Assembly: GCA_963782885.1 (NCBI GenBank) | Contig: CAWALL010000020.1 | Span: 62,001 to 126,000, forward strand | Length of the DNA stretch: 64,000 nucleotides | Direction of reading: 5' to 3' | From: DATAOG01 sp963782885 | Lineage (GTDB): Bacteria; Pseudomonadota; Alphaproteobacteria; Geminicoccales; Geminicoccaceae | Part shown: positions 27,437-35,052 of the stretch, in pieces | Layout: each line of letters opens with the position of its first letter | Numbering within the stretch: position 1 is the first letter of the stretch | Translations under genes and position numbers: made by a program | Notes under the pieces: generated by a model | Databases searched by the model: none | The model's input: the letters and a program-made list of their open reading frames with translations, nothing else | What the model was told of the DNA's origin: nothing

Positions 27437-27690
27437 CCGCCCCTGCCACCCTTGAGGTCCCAGCCGGGACGATGGCGCGAGCGAGTTCGAGCTTTGAAGT
27501 GGACGCGCCGAGCTGCGATGCCGTGAACAACATGGAACCGCTCAACCCATCTGACGCCATGATGATGCCGGCTGCCATGCCGAGCTCGGAGAGAACCTTG
27601 ATCCTGGCGAAGGCGAGCAGGTTGAGCTTGCGCCGCACCGCGCGATTAGAGAACCTTCATAGCAACCACATCTAGGCCAGCTGGAACACG
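27437..27690 (+). ncRNA. candidate guide (bridge) RNA region of the IS110 element
   Basis: This segment after the transposase stop has no supported gene but has the look of the conserved 3' non-coding tail seen in many IS110 elements (from CCCAGCCGGGACGATGGCG onward), as I recall that family. IS110 elements encode a structured RNA in a non-coding end that pairs with donor and target. The RNA itself, its loops and its limits are not demonstrated here. Confidence 0.3.
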
Positions 27691-27758
27691 ACGTGGCGGC
27701 CACGGCGCACGACGTGCGCCGATCTTGGCCAGCTTCTGCCACGTCTAAAGATCAAACC

Positions 27759-28175
27759 TCAGTTCCCAAACGGGATCGTCAGTTCCGTCTGGTTCGTGTC
27801 CACCACGAACACCGCGAGGAGCTTGGCCGGCTGCGTCTCGCTGGCATTGGCGCTGACGCCGTGGCGGTCCCCGGGCAGCTCGGAGAAGCTCTCTCCGGCC
27901 TTATAGGTCGTCACCGGTCCATCGTTGACCTGACTGCGGATCGCCCCCTCAAGCACGGTCGCGTAGATGAAGGCGGATTTGGCATGCGTGTGGCCAGGCG
28001 AGTAACCGCCCGGGCCATATTCGACGAGCACACCCTTGATGCTCTTGCCGGGGACGTTCGGCAGCTCGTGCTGGTAGACGAGCGTCACCTTGGCGTTCTT
28101 CGACTGCGGCGCAGCGGCGAGGACGCTGCCGACCGGCAGGGTGGCGACGAGCAGCGAGCAGAGGATGCGTTTCAT
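27759..28175 (-). CDS. exported cupin-domain protein
   Basis: A 138-residue protein from ATG 28175. The signal peptide MKRILCSLLVATLPVGSVLA is followed by a single cupin barrel with YSPGHTHAKSAFIYATVLEG (motif 1: G, HTH and Glu), GESFSELPGDRHGVSAN (motif 2) and a C-terminal LAVFVVDTNQTEL. Metal-binding His residues are conserved. Periplasmic cupins of this size often accompany oxidoreductase clusters; substrate unknown. It begins the left side of a long leftward redox block, 77 bases after the quinone oxidoreductase gene. A remnant of a second copy lies at 29205-29282. Confidence 0.85.
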   Translation of the reverse strand: MKRILCSLLVATLPVGSVLAAAPQSKNAKVTLVYQHELPNVPGKSIKGVLVEYGPGGYSPGHTHAKSAFIYATVLEGAIRSQVNDGPVTTYKAGESFSELPGDRHGVSANASETQPAKLLAVFVVDTNQTELTIPFGN

Positions 28176-28252
28176 GAGCCCTATCCTTCGGTTGGGCGAT
28201 GTCGAGGGCGGCGGCCAGGCAAACCGTGTTCCGATCATGAATGCTCTCCTAC

Positions 28253-29173
28253 TCAGTCGTCGGTGACCCGGATGATCGTCTTGCCTGGGGTGCGTCGGTC
28301 GGGGGCAAACGCGGCGGGCGCTTCGGGGAGTGTCCGCACGGCCCCGACGATCGGCTTGAGCCGTCCGTCCCGGAGCCGCTGGGCAAGGTCCGCGAGCCGG
28401 GCGCGATCGGGTTCGACAACGAAGAAGATGGCCCGCCCGTCCTTGGGCTGGACTGTGGGTGACGTGGCGATGGTGACAAGGGTGCCGCCGGCGCGTACCA
28501 GCGCGGCCGAGCGGTCGAGGATCTCGCCGCCGATCACGTCGAACACCACGTCGACCTCGCCGGCATCTTCCAGTCGATCGGTCTGCAGGTCCAGGAAGGT
28601 CTCCGCGCCGAGACCGAGTGCCGCGTCCCTGTTGGCGGCGCGGCCGGTGCCGATCACTCGGGCTCCCGCCTCGCGCGCGAGCTGCACCGCGATCGACCCG
28701 ACACCGCCCGCGGCGCCGTGGACCAGAACCGTCTGGCCTGCCGTGAGGCGGCCGTGGTCGAACAGGCCCTGCCATGCGGTCAGCCCGGAGATCGGCAGTG
28801 CGGCGGCCACGGTGTGGTCGACGTCCGCCGGAAGCGGAGCGAAGTTGCGGGCCTCTACCGCGGCGTACTCAGCCAGTGAGCCGTTGCGGGTCCAGTCGGT
28901 CAGTCCGAACACCCGCTGGCCGACGGTAAGGCCGGTGGTTCCGTAACCCAGCTCGACGACGACACCTGACAGCTCGTGTCCGGGCACACTCGGCGTCCGG
29001 TCGCGGCCGGCGCGGTCGGACCACGTTGCCGGCCAGTCAAGCTCTCCGGGGGTGAACCCCGCGGCATGCACCCGCACGATGACGTCGTTCTCGGCGGCAT
29101 GGGGGTACGGCACTTCCGTCAGCGAGAGTCCACCGACACCGGCGGCGCGGTCTCGAACCGTGATGGCTTGCAT
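28253..29173 (-). CDS. NADPH:quinone oxidoreductase-like protein (zinc-independent MDR)
   Basis: A 306-residue protein from ATG 29173 behind GAGAGGAAC. It has the MDR N-terminal fold (VIVRVHAAGFTPGELDWPAT, VPGHELSGVVVELG) and the nucleotide-binding signature LVHGAAGGVGSIAVQLAREA. It ends with LKPIVGAVRTLPEAPAAFA, typical of quinone reductase/zeta-crystallin-like members. The structural-zinc Cys cluster is absent. It probably reduces quinones or unsaturated carbonyls with NADPH in the cytoplasm. Intact. Confidence 0.87.
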   Translation of the reverse strand: MQAITVRDRAAGVGGLSLTEVPYPHAAENDVIVRVHAAGFTPGELDWPATWSDRAGRDRTPSVPGHELSGVVVELGYGTTGLTVGQRVFGLTDWTRNGSLAEYAAVEARNFAPLPADVDHTVAAALPISGLTAWQGLFDHGRLTAGQTVLVHGAAGGVGSIAVQLAREAGARVIGTGRAANRDAALGLGAETFLDLQTDRLEDAGEVDVVFDVIGGEILDRSAALVRAGGTLVTIATSPTVQPKDGRAIFFVVEPDRARLADLAQRLRDGRLKPIVGAVRTLPEAPAAFAPDRRTPGKTIIRVTDD

Positions 29174-29204
29174 GGCAGTTCCTCTCTCTGTGTCACCTGG
29201 GCGC

Positions 29205-29282
29205 TCTTCGACTTCGGCGCATCCGCGAGGACGCCGCCGAACGGCAGGTGGCGACAAGCAGCGAATACAGGATGCGTTTCAT
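29205..29282 (-). pseudogene. remnant of a second cupin gene (signal-peptide end only)
   Basis: Starting at an ATG at 29282, the sequence encodes MKRILYSLLVATC, nearly the same as the start of the cupin gene at 28175. Nucleotide similarity continues for about 75 bases (GGATGCGTTTCATG region and the AGGACGC and GCCGA blocks) with small gaps, then stops. It is a partial duplicate left upstream of the quinone oxidoreductase gene. Confidence 0.7.
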
Positions 29283-29310
29283 GGAGCCCTCCTTCGTTGG
29301 CGGATGCGGA

Positions 29311-30066
29311 TCAGGCTTTTGCCTGTGAGCGGCGGAGCCATTCGTCGAGAGCGATGCGGCCGAGGCGCGCTTCGCCCAACGGTACCAGCGAGCGCTCCTC
29401 GACCCGGCCGCCCCAGTATCGGGCCTCGGGGTCGCGCACGACCTCACGCGGGTCGCCGACCGCCTTCAGGTAGCGGGCGACGATCTCGTTGAACGGTGCT
29501 CGCTCCGGGCCGGCGATCTCAACGATGCCGTTTCGCGGCGCCGCGAGCGCCACATCGGCGACGATGGCAGCAACGTCGTCCGCCGCGATCGGTTGGAACA
29601 GGCCGGGCGAGAGCCTGACCATGTTTCCATCCGCACTTTCAGCCGCGATGCGGCCGAGGAATTCCAGGAACTGGGTCGAGCGAATGATGGTGTAAGGGAT
29701 GCCGGAACCCTCGATCAGTTTCTCTTGGGCGACCTTGGCGCGGAAGTAGCCGTTGTCGGGCGTGCGGTCGGTTCCGACGATGGAGAGCGCGACATGGTGC
29801 CGGACGTCCGCTGCGGCCTCCGCCGCGAGAAGGTTGCGGCCGGAGGTCTCGAAGAATTCCAGCACCGCCTTGTCTTCAAACGAGGGCGAATTGGCGAGGT
29901 CGATCACCACCTGCGTGCCGGCCATGGCCTCTTTGAGCCCCTCGCCGGTGATGGTGTTGATGCCGCTATTGGGCGAGGCGGCGACGACCTCGTGGCCGCC
30001 CTGGCACAGAATGGCAACGGTCTTCGAGCCAATCAGGCCAGTGCCGCCGATCACGACTATCTTCAT
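29311..30066 (-). CDS. NmrA-like NAD(P)-binding protein
   Basis: A 251-residue protein from ATG 30066. The N-terminal Rossmann motif is MKIVVIGGTGLIGSKTVAIL. VVIDLANSPSFEDKAVLEFF, HHVALSIVGTDR and YFRAKVAQEKLIEGSGIPYT follow, the last in the place of the SDR YxxxK region as in atypical SDR/NmrA proteins. These act as redox sensors or NAD(P)H-dependent reductases. Intact; same strand as its neighbours in the redox block. Confidence 0.87.
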   Translation of the reverse strand: MKIVVIGGTGLIGSKTVAILCQGGHEVVAASPNSGINTITGEGLKEAMAGTQVVIDLANSPSFEDKAVLEFFETSGRNLLAAEAAADVRHHVALSIVGTDRTPDNGYFRAKVAQEKLIEGSGIPYTIIRSTQFLEFLGRIAAESADGNMVRLSPGLFQPIAADDVAAIVADVALAAPRNGIVEIAGPERAPFNEIVARYLKAVGDPREVVRDPEARYWGGRVEERSLVPLGEARLGRIALDEWLRRSQAKA

Positions 30067-30171
30067 GGTTTACTCTCCTTCGTCGGTCGCCGGACGCTGA
30101 TCATCGTTTCGATGCGGCTCCGTTCGCGGATCACCCCTCGCCACGTCAATTCAACCTCAAGCAGACCCTCT

Positions 30172-30867
30172 CTAGGCCGCCGTCACCTCCAGCCCGCGCC
30201 GCACCGCCGGCCGCGCGAGACCGCGGTCGAGCCAGCGCTGGACATGCGCGAAGCGGTCGAAACCGACGATCTCGCGCGCCTCATAGAAGCCGATCAGATT
30301 GCGCACCCAGCCGAGCAGCGAGATGTCGGCGATGCTGTAGCCGTCGTCCATCACCCAGTCGCGGCCCGCGAGCCGTTCGTCGAGGACACCGAGCAGCCGC
30401 GCTGATTCGGTTGCGTAGCGGTCGCGCGGGCGCTTGTCCTCATAGGCCTTGCCGGCGAATTTGTTGAAGAAGCCGACCTGGCCGAACATCGGCCCGACTC
30501 CGCCCATCTGCCACATCACCCACTGGATCGTTTCGTAGCGGGTGTTCGGATCGGCCGAGATAAATTGTCCCGTCTCGTCAGCAAGATAGAGGAGGATCGC
30601 GCCCGATTCGAACAGCGCGAGCGGCGTGCCGCTTGGCCCGTCGGGGTCGTAGATTGCGGGAATCTTGCCGTTGGGGTTGAGCGCGAGAAAGGCCGGGTCG
30701 TGGCTTTCGTCCGCCATGATGTCGATCCGGTGCGGCTCGTAGGCGAGGCTCGTTTCCTCAAGCATGATGCCGACCTTCACCCCATTGGGCGTAGGGGCGG
30801 AAAAGAGTTGCAGCCGATCGGGGTACTGCGCCGGCCAGCGCGTGAAAATTGGATGGTCGAGTGTCAC
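30172..30867 (-). CDS. glutathione S-transferase family protein (YghU/YfcG-like)
   Basis: A 231-residue protein. GTG 30867 follows AGGAGGG at an ideal spacing, so it is preferred over upstream ATGs. It has the thioredoxin-fold domain with SAPTPNGVKVGIMLEE, NPNGKIPAIYDPDG and LFESGAILLYLADETG, and the helical domain with QMGGVGPMFGQVGFF and YSIADISLLGWVRN. It likely uses glutathione to reduce disulfides or peroxides. A 21-bp palindrome lies 133 bases upstream of the start and may be its operator. Confidence 0.88.
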   Translation of the reverse strand: MTLDHPIFTRWPAQYPDRLQLFSAPTPNGVKVGIMLEETSLAYEPHRIDIMADESHDPAFLALNPNGKIPAIYDPDGPSGTPLALFESGAILLYLADETGQFISADPNTRYETIQWVMWQMGGVGPMFGQVGFFNKFAGKAYEDKRPRDRYATESARLLGVLDERLAGRDWVMDDGYSIADISLLGWVRNLIGFYEAREIVGFDRFAHVQRWLDRGLARPAVRRGLEVTAA

Positions 30868-30999
30868 TTTCTCCCTCCTAGTTGGGGGTTCGTCGGCCAC
30901 ACTGCGCCGACGTGTTTGTAAAGCGTTTGCAATTCCACGCGCCGCAGGGTCTTGCACGGTGCAAGCCCTCGATTTGACCCGCCGTTGGGAGCCATATGC

Positions 31000-31020
31000 C
31001 TATATGCTTGGCGCATATAG
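31000..31020. promoter_or_regulatory. 21-bp palindrome, candidate operator
   Basis: Perfect inverted repeat CTATATGC-N5-GCATATAG, AT-rich in otherwise GC-rich DNA. It is positioned upstream of the leftward GST gene (start 30867) and downstream of the cytochrome b-like gene. The size and symmetry suit a dimeric repressor site. No regulator gene is visible nearby. Confidence 0.5.
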
Positions 31021-31142
31021 AGGCTGGCGTCGGACTGATTTCGCCCGCGAGGGCCGAGGCTACACGTGGGTTGTCCGAGGCGCACCACGACTATCGAAAA
31101 TCGCACGTTTTCACCTTGATCGCGTCGCTATGCGGCTGCACG

Positions 31143-32183
31143 TCACGAAGCCAACGCTCCGATCCTGACACCGCACATCCCAGCGATGATCGCGGCCGCG
31201 GCGACGATGCTCATCGCGACGCATGTCATCCAAAGGCGATCGGCGTTGCGTCGATCGACGCCGTGCGCGATCAGCACCACTCTCAGGCCCGACGCGATGT
31301 GGCTCAGGACGAAGAAGACGCCGAGCGCGTAGTGCGGCAGGAGACGGATGTTCCAGGCGTCATGAATGAGCCCGGTCGGGGCGCCGATCGCGAAATTCCA
31401 ATCCGTCGGTATGCCAAGAAAGCTGCGGGCATAAATGAAAACCGAGTTCATGTGCCCGAGGATGAACAGCGAGAGATAGGCTCCCGAAGCGACCTGAAAT
31501 GTCCGGTGGAAGTCATGTGCGGCGGCACTCCAGCGCCACGCGAGGTAGAGGCCGGTGGCGATCTGGAAAAGCATCGCCCCAACGAGGAGCGGTTCGACCG
31601 CGACGGCGCGATAAACCGCACGTCCAATTTTCATGACGGCCGCATGCGCCTCTGGACCGATCAAGCCGAAGAGGTGATTGCCGAGATGAAACAGCACGTA
31701 AAGGCAGAGGACTGCCGCCGTTAGCCCATGGACAACGCGCCAGCGCCCGACCGCAGGAACGGGTGCAGCGAGGGGATTTTGGGCGGACTGCGACCAGATC
31801 GCGATCGCAAGCCAAATCGCGGACCACACGATTTCGTCGGGGATGGGACTGTGAACCAGTGCTTGGACAACGCCTAGAAGGACATAGAGCGTTGGCGACG
31901 CCACGCTAGCATAGGCCAGCCGCCTCGCCCCCAGATCGGCAGTGGGGCGGCAAGCGAGCGCAAGCCCGAGAAATGGCACGCCGAACGCGACGGCTAGGAT
32001 CAAGGTCGCGCTGGCGATCACCAGTGGCGAAGTTGTTACGGCCTGCGTGCTGACGAGGGTATGGAAAGCCTTGAGCAGAAAAGAATAGCAAAGAGCCGAC
32101 GCGGCGGGAACCAGGGCGAAACGGTCGAGGCGCTTTTCGAGGATGCTGCTCCGATTTTGCGGGTGAACAAACTCTTCCATCAT
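31143..32183 (-). CDS. polytopic membrane protein, cytochrome b-like
   Basis: A 346-residue protein (ATG 32183; a TTG lies one codon upstream). About eight hydrophobic segments are visible, for example PLVIASATLILAVAFGVPFL, LTAAVLCLYVLFHLGNHLFG and VASGAYLSLFILGHMNSVFI. Histidines inside helices (FHLGNH, ILGHMNS, VLSHIASGLRV) could hold haem, as in succinate dehydrogenase cytochrome b or b561-type proteins; this is inference. The only other candidate redox partner nearby is the cytochrome c gene to its right. Intact. Confidence 0.6.
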   Translation of the reverse strand: MMEEFVHPQNRSSILEKRLDRFALVPAASALCYSFLLKAFHTLVSTQAVTTSPLVIASATLILAVAFGVPFLGLALACRPTADLGARRLAYASVASPTLYVLLGVVQALVHSPIPDEIVWSAIWLAIAIWSQSAQNPLAAPVPAVGRWRVVHGLTAAVLCLYVLFHLGNHLFGLIGPEAHAAVMKIGRAVYRAVAVEPLLVGAMLFQIATGLYLAWRWSAAAHDFHRTFQVASGAYLSLFILGHMNSVFIYARSFLGIPTDWNFAIGAPTGLIHDAWNIRLLPHYALGVFFVLSHIASGLRVVLIAHGVDRRNADRLWMTCVAMSIVAAAAIIAGMCGVRIGALAS

Positions 32184-32389
32184 CAACCTATGAAATGAGA
32201 GTCAGATAGCGCCGATCGCATGTTCAGCGGCCGGCGATGGCCGCCAGCAGTAGCCCACCCGTGAGAGCGACGTTTTCATGTTGCTCTTCCCTTGAAGGTT
32301 TATTTGATGGGCGTGGTCAGCGACGATTTCCCGGGAGATCGCCCCTTCGGTAGACCTCGAGGCCGCCCGGGGTGCCTGCGATCAGACCG
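32184..32389. other. gap with a decayed signal-peptide ORF
   Basis: On the minus strand, ATG 32279 (after AGGGAAGAG) begins MKTSLSRV; after one frameshift it reads GLLLAAIAGR and stops at about 32224. It looks like the front of a small exported protein whose body is lost. Nothing else is seen. Confidence 0.3.
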
Positions 32390-32778
32390 CTACTGCAATT
32401 CTTCCTTGAGGTAGGCGATCAGATTCTTGATGTCCTCCTGCTTCTTCAGCCCGGGAAAGGCCATGCGGTTCCCCGGAACGTAGGCCTTCGGATCGGCGAT
32501 GTATTCTGCGATCGTCTCCTCGCTCCAGACGATCCCGGAATTCTTCATCGCGTCGGAGTACTTGAAGCCCTCGGCGGTGCCGGCGGGCCGCCCGATGACC
32601 CCCATGCAGATAAGGCCCGACCCGGTTCTTGTCCTCGTCGAGCACGTGGCAGGCCCTGCATTTGTTGAACACCTTCGCGCCGGCCGCGGGGTCGCCCTCC
32701 TGGGCGGACACGGAGCTGCCGGCAAGCCGTCAGCAAGGCCGCGCCCAGCACGACCTGCAGTCGTCGAGTCATCTGCAT
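32390..32778 (-). pseudogene. class I cytochrome c, two frameshifts
   Basis: ATG 32778 starts a signal peptide (MQMTRRLQVVLGAALLTA). The frame shifts near 32718, giving SAQEGDPAAGAKVFNKCRAC with haem site CRACH. It shifts again near 32600 to GVIGRPAGTAEGFKYSDAMK, then YVPGNRMAFPGLKKQEDIKN, including the Met ligand. Put together it is a normal soluble cytochrome c of about 125 residues, exported to the periplasm. As written it cannot be made. TAG stop at 32390. Confidence 0.82.
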
Positions 32779-32811
32779 GCTTCCCTCGTTGTTCGTCCTT
32801 CGTCGGTGGGC

Positions 32812-33831
32812 TCAATCACCCATGGTGAGAACGACCCGGAACCGCGCCGCACCGCTCATCATCCGCTCATAGCCGGCCGCCGCCTGCTCCAGCGGAAAGG
32901 TCTCGACCATCGGCCGCACCTCGCTGAGCGCGCTGAACGCGAGGGTGTCCTCGGAGTCGGCGGCGACGCCGGCAGGCCAGCCCTGGATCGAGGTCCGCCG
33001 GCCGATCAGCTGCAAGGGCGAGACCTCGATCGGCTCGGGCGTGGCGCCGATCACCATGAGCCTGCCGTCGACGCCGAGCCCGTCGATCACGGCCGACATC
33101 GCCTTGGCGCTGGTGACCGTCGCCAGGATGACCCGGGCGCCGCCGCGCGCGGCGAGCTCAGCGACGACGTCGTCCGTCTCGTTGTCGAGATAGCGCCGGG
33201 CGCCGAGCGAACGCGCCAGCTCTTCCTTGTCCTTGCCGCGGGCGATCGCGACCGTCTCGAAGCCCATGCGCGATGCGAACTGCAGCGCCAGATGGCCGAG
33301 ACCGCCGATCCCCAGCACGGCGACCAGGTCGCCGGGACAGGCGCCGCTGTGGCGCAGGGCGTTGAACGTGGTGATGCCGGCGCAGAGCAGGGGTGCCGCG
33401 GCCTCGGCGTCGAGCTCGTCCGGGATGCGCGCGAGCGCGTGCGCGGGCGCGATCATGTATTCGGCATAGCCGCCGTCGTAGGCGATGCCGGGGATGCGGA
33501 GCTCGCGGCAGGTGACGAAGTCGCCGCGCCGGCAGCGGTCGCAATGGCCGCAGTGGCCGCCATGCCAGCCGACGCCGACCCGCTGGCCCGCCCGCCATGG
33601 CTCCGCCCCGGATCCGAGCGCATCGATGCGGCCCGCGACCTGGTGGCCCGGCACGATCGGATAGCGGATGCCCGGAAAACTGCCATCTTTCGTGAAGGAA
33701 TCGCTGTGGCAGATCCCGCACGCTTCCACCCGGATCCGAACCTCGCCGGTTCCCGGACTCGGCACCTCCCGCTCGACCAGTTCCAATGGCGCTCCCGGCG
33801 CGGCCACCTGGACAACCCTCATTCGGGCCAT
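32812..33831 (-). CDS. zinc-dependent alcohol dehydrogenase
   Basis: A 339-residue protein from ATG 33831. The catalytic zinc Cys lies in CGICHSDSFTKDG; the GHExxG-like motif is PGHQVAGRIDALGSG; the structural zinc loop is GGHCGHCDRCRRGDFVTC; and the NAD-binding motif is VLGIGGLGHLALQFA. These match AdhA-like alcohol/cinnamyl-type dehydrogenases that interconvert aldehydes and alcohols in the cytoplasm. Intact, in the redox block, 33 bases before the cytochrome c start. Confidence 0.92.
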   Translation of the reverse strand: MARMRVVQVAAPGAPLELVEREVPSPGTGEVRIRVEACGICHSDSFTKDGSFPGIRYPIVPGHQVAGRIDALGSGAEPWRAGQRVGVGWHGGHCGHCDRCRRGDFVTCRELRIPGIAYDGGYAEYMIAPAHALARIPDELDAEAAAPLLCAGITTFNALRHSGACPGDLVAVLGIGGLGHLALQFASRMGFETVAIARGKDKEELARSLGARRYLDNETDDVVAELAARGGARVILATVTSAKAMSAVIDGLGVDGRLMVIGATPEPIEVSPLQLIGRRTSIQGWPAGVAADSEDTLAFSALSEVRPMVETFPLEQAAAGYERMMSGAARFRVVLTMGD

Positions 33832-34542
33832 GGCGTATTCCCCCTAAGTCGCAATCGCCGCCGCTATCGTCAGAATTCTACGAGACATACGGTTCTCCTT
33901 TCCTCACCCTCGAAAGAGATTCTCGATACCGTGCACGTGCGTGCTCCGGGGGCAGGCACTCGACGTTGTCTCGAGATATCGTCCGGATCGTAGATCAGCC
34001 GCGCAATTCGAGGGGTCCTCAACACGTGTCCGAGCGTCTCGATCGATATCCCAAACGCCAACGGGGCGAATGTCGGTGTCGACATGAGCTGTGTGGCGGC
34101 TGACCCATACCGCTTCTGGTTCAATCCGCCCGTGCGAATTTCTAACCCGATATGCCCCATATGCCGGTCTCTGAAGGCCGAGCTCCGGACTCTCCGACCG
34201 AGAAAGCAAGGCTCTCGGCATCCGGAGTTGGCATCGAACGGGGCGCGCACCGTCGACAGAACCCATTTCCGGCCTCGTGAGCGGAGTTCGGGTCACCTTC
34301 GAGGAGGCCTCGGTCGATCGTGGACGCACCTCGCCCGTCGCGTTGCCGTTGCGCTCCTTGCTCTCGATGCTCATGCCGGGAGCGGTTCGGGTCGGAGCCG
34401 ATCGATCCGACGCAAGATCTCCCCATACCATCCGGGACACCTATGTGCGGCACCGCAGGCACAGACCGACATTCCTGTCGCCGCTGTCCAGACGCTTATC
34501 GATCTCTTCGCCGAGGTAGTTCGGTCCGCTATCCAGCAGCGT
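33832..34542. other. 710-bp gap without a supported gene
   Basis: Several overlapping frames are open on both strands (for example 33904-34440 minus, 34084-34602 plus), but codon use is poor. None has a ribosome site plus a recognisable domain. It may be degraded coding DNA between the alcohol dehydrogenase and DoxX genes. Confidence 0.4.
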
Positions 34543-34998
34543 TCAGGGAGCCTGCGTCCGTCGCGGCGGCGCACCAGGCAGTCCCAACCTTGCGTCGATT
34601 GAGTATTTTCCTGCGCCCGTGACGTACAACAGGAAGAAACCGCCCATGAGGCTGACGTTCTTGTAGAAGTTGATCATGTTCATGAAGCGGTCGGCGCCCG
34701 TCATCGTCCAATAACGATGACCAATTAACCCGGCTGCAAGGGTGAAGAACGCGAACAACACCGCCAGCGGCCGTGTCGAGACGCCAAGTATCAGCGCGAT
34801 GGCGCCGAAAAACTCGATCACGATTGCCACAAGCGCGGCGACGGATGGCAGAGGAGCGCCGCTCTGCGTCATGTAGGCGACGGTTCCGGAATAGTCAGTA
34901 AGCTTGCCCCAGCCGAATACGAGGAACAGCACGGCGAGCAAAATGCGAGCGATAAGAAGGGCCTCGTCTCTAATTTTCTCGGAGCCTAAATCGGTCAT
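34543..34998 (-). CDS. DoxX-family membrane protein
   Basis: A 151-residue protein from ATG 34998 with GGAGG at seven bases. Four hydrophobic helices are visible: ARILLAVLFLVFGWGKLTDY, VAALVAIVIEFFGAIALILG, LAVLFAFFTLAAGLIGHRYW and VSLMGGFFLLYVTGAG, with the DoxX hallmark FGWGKL. DoxX proteins are linked to quinone-dependent oxidation and oxidative-stress complexes in the membrane. IS1380 has inserted 54 bases upstream of the start, so the native promoter is probably displaced. Confidence 0.88.
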   Translation of the reverse strand: MTDLGSEKIRDEALLIARILLAVLFLVFGWGKLTDYSGTVAYMTQSGAPLPSVAALVAIVIEFFGAIALILGVSTRPLAVLFAFFTLAAGLIGHRYWTMTGADRFMNMINFYKNVSLMGGFFLLYVTGAGKYSIDARLGLPGAPPRRTQAP

Positions 34999-35052
34999 AA
35001 TCGGCCTCCGCATTTGTCAATGAGGTGCGATCTTTCCCAAGCGTACTCTAAC

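Larger units (their letters stand above)
26300..27690 (+). mobile_element. IS110-family element (ends approximate)
   Basis: An intact IS110 transposase gene with about 100 bases of non-coding DNA before it and about 250 after it. IS110 elements usually lack flanking duplications and clear terminal repeats, so the ends cannot be fixed here. A perfect 12-bp inverted repeat (GTTCATCCGAGG at 26238-26249; CCTCGGATGAAC at 26298-26309) lies at the left side, where the IS481 remnant begins. Confidence 0.55.
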
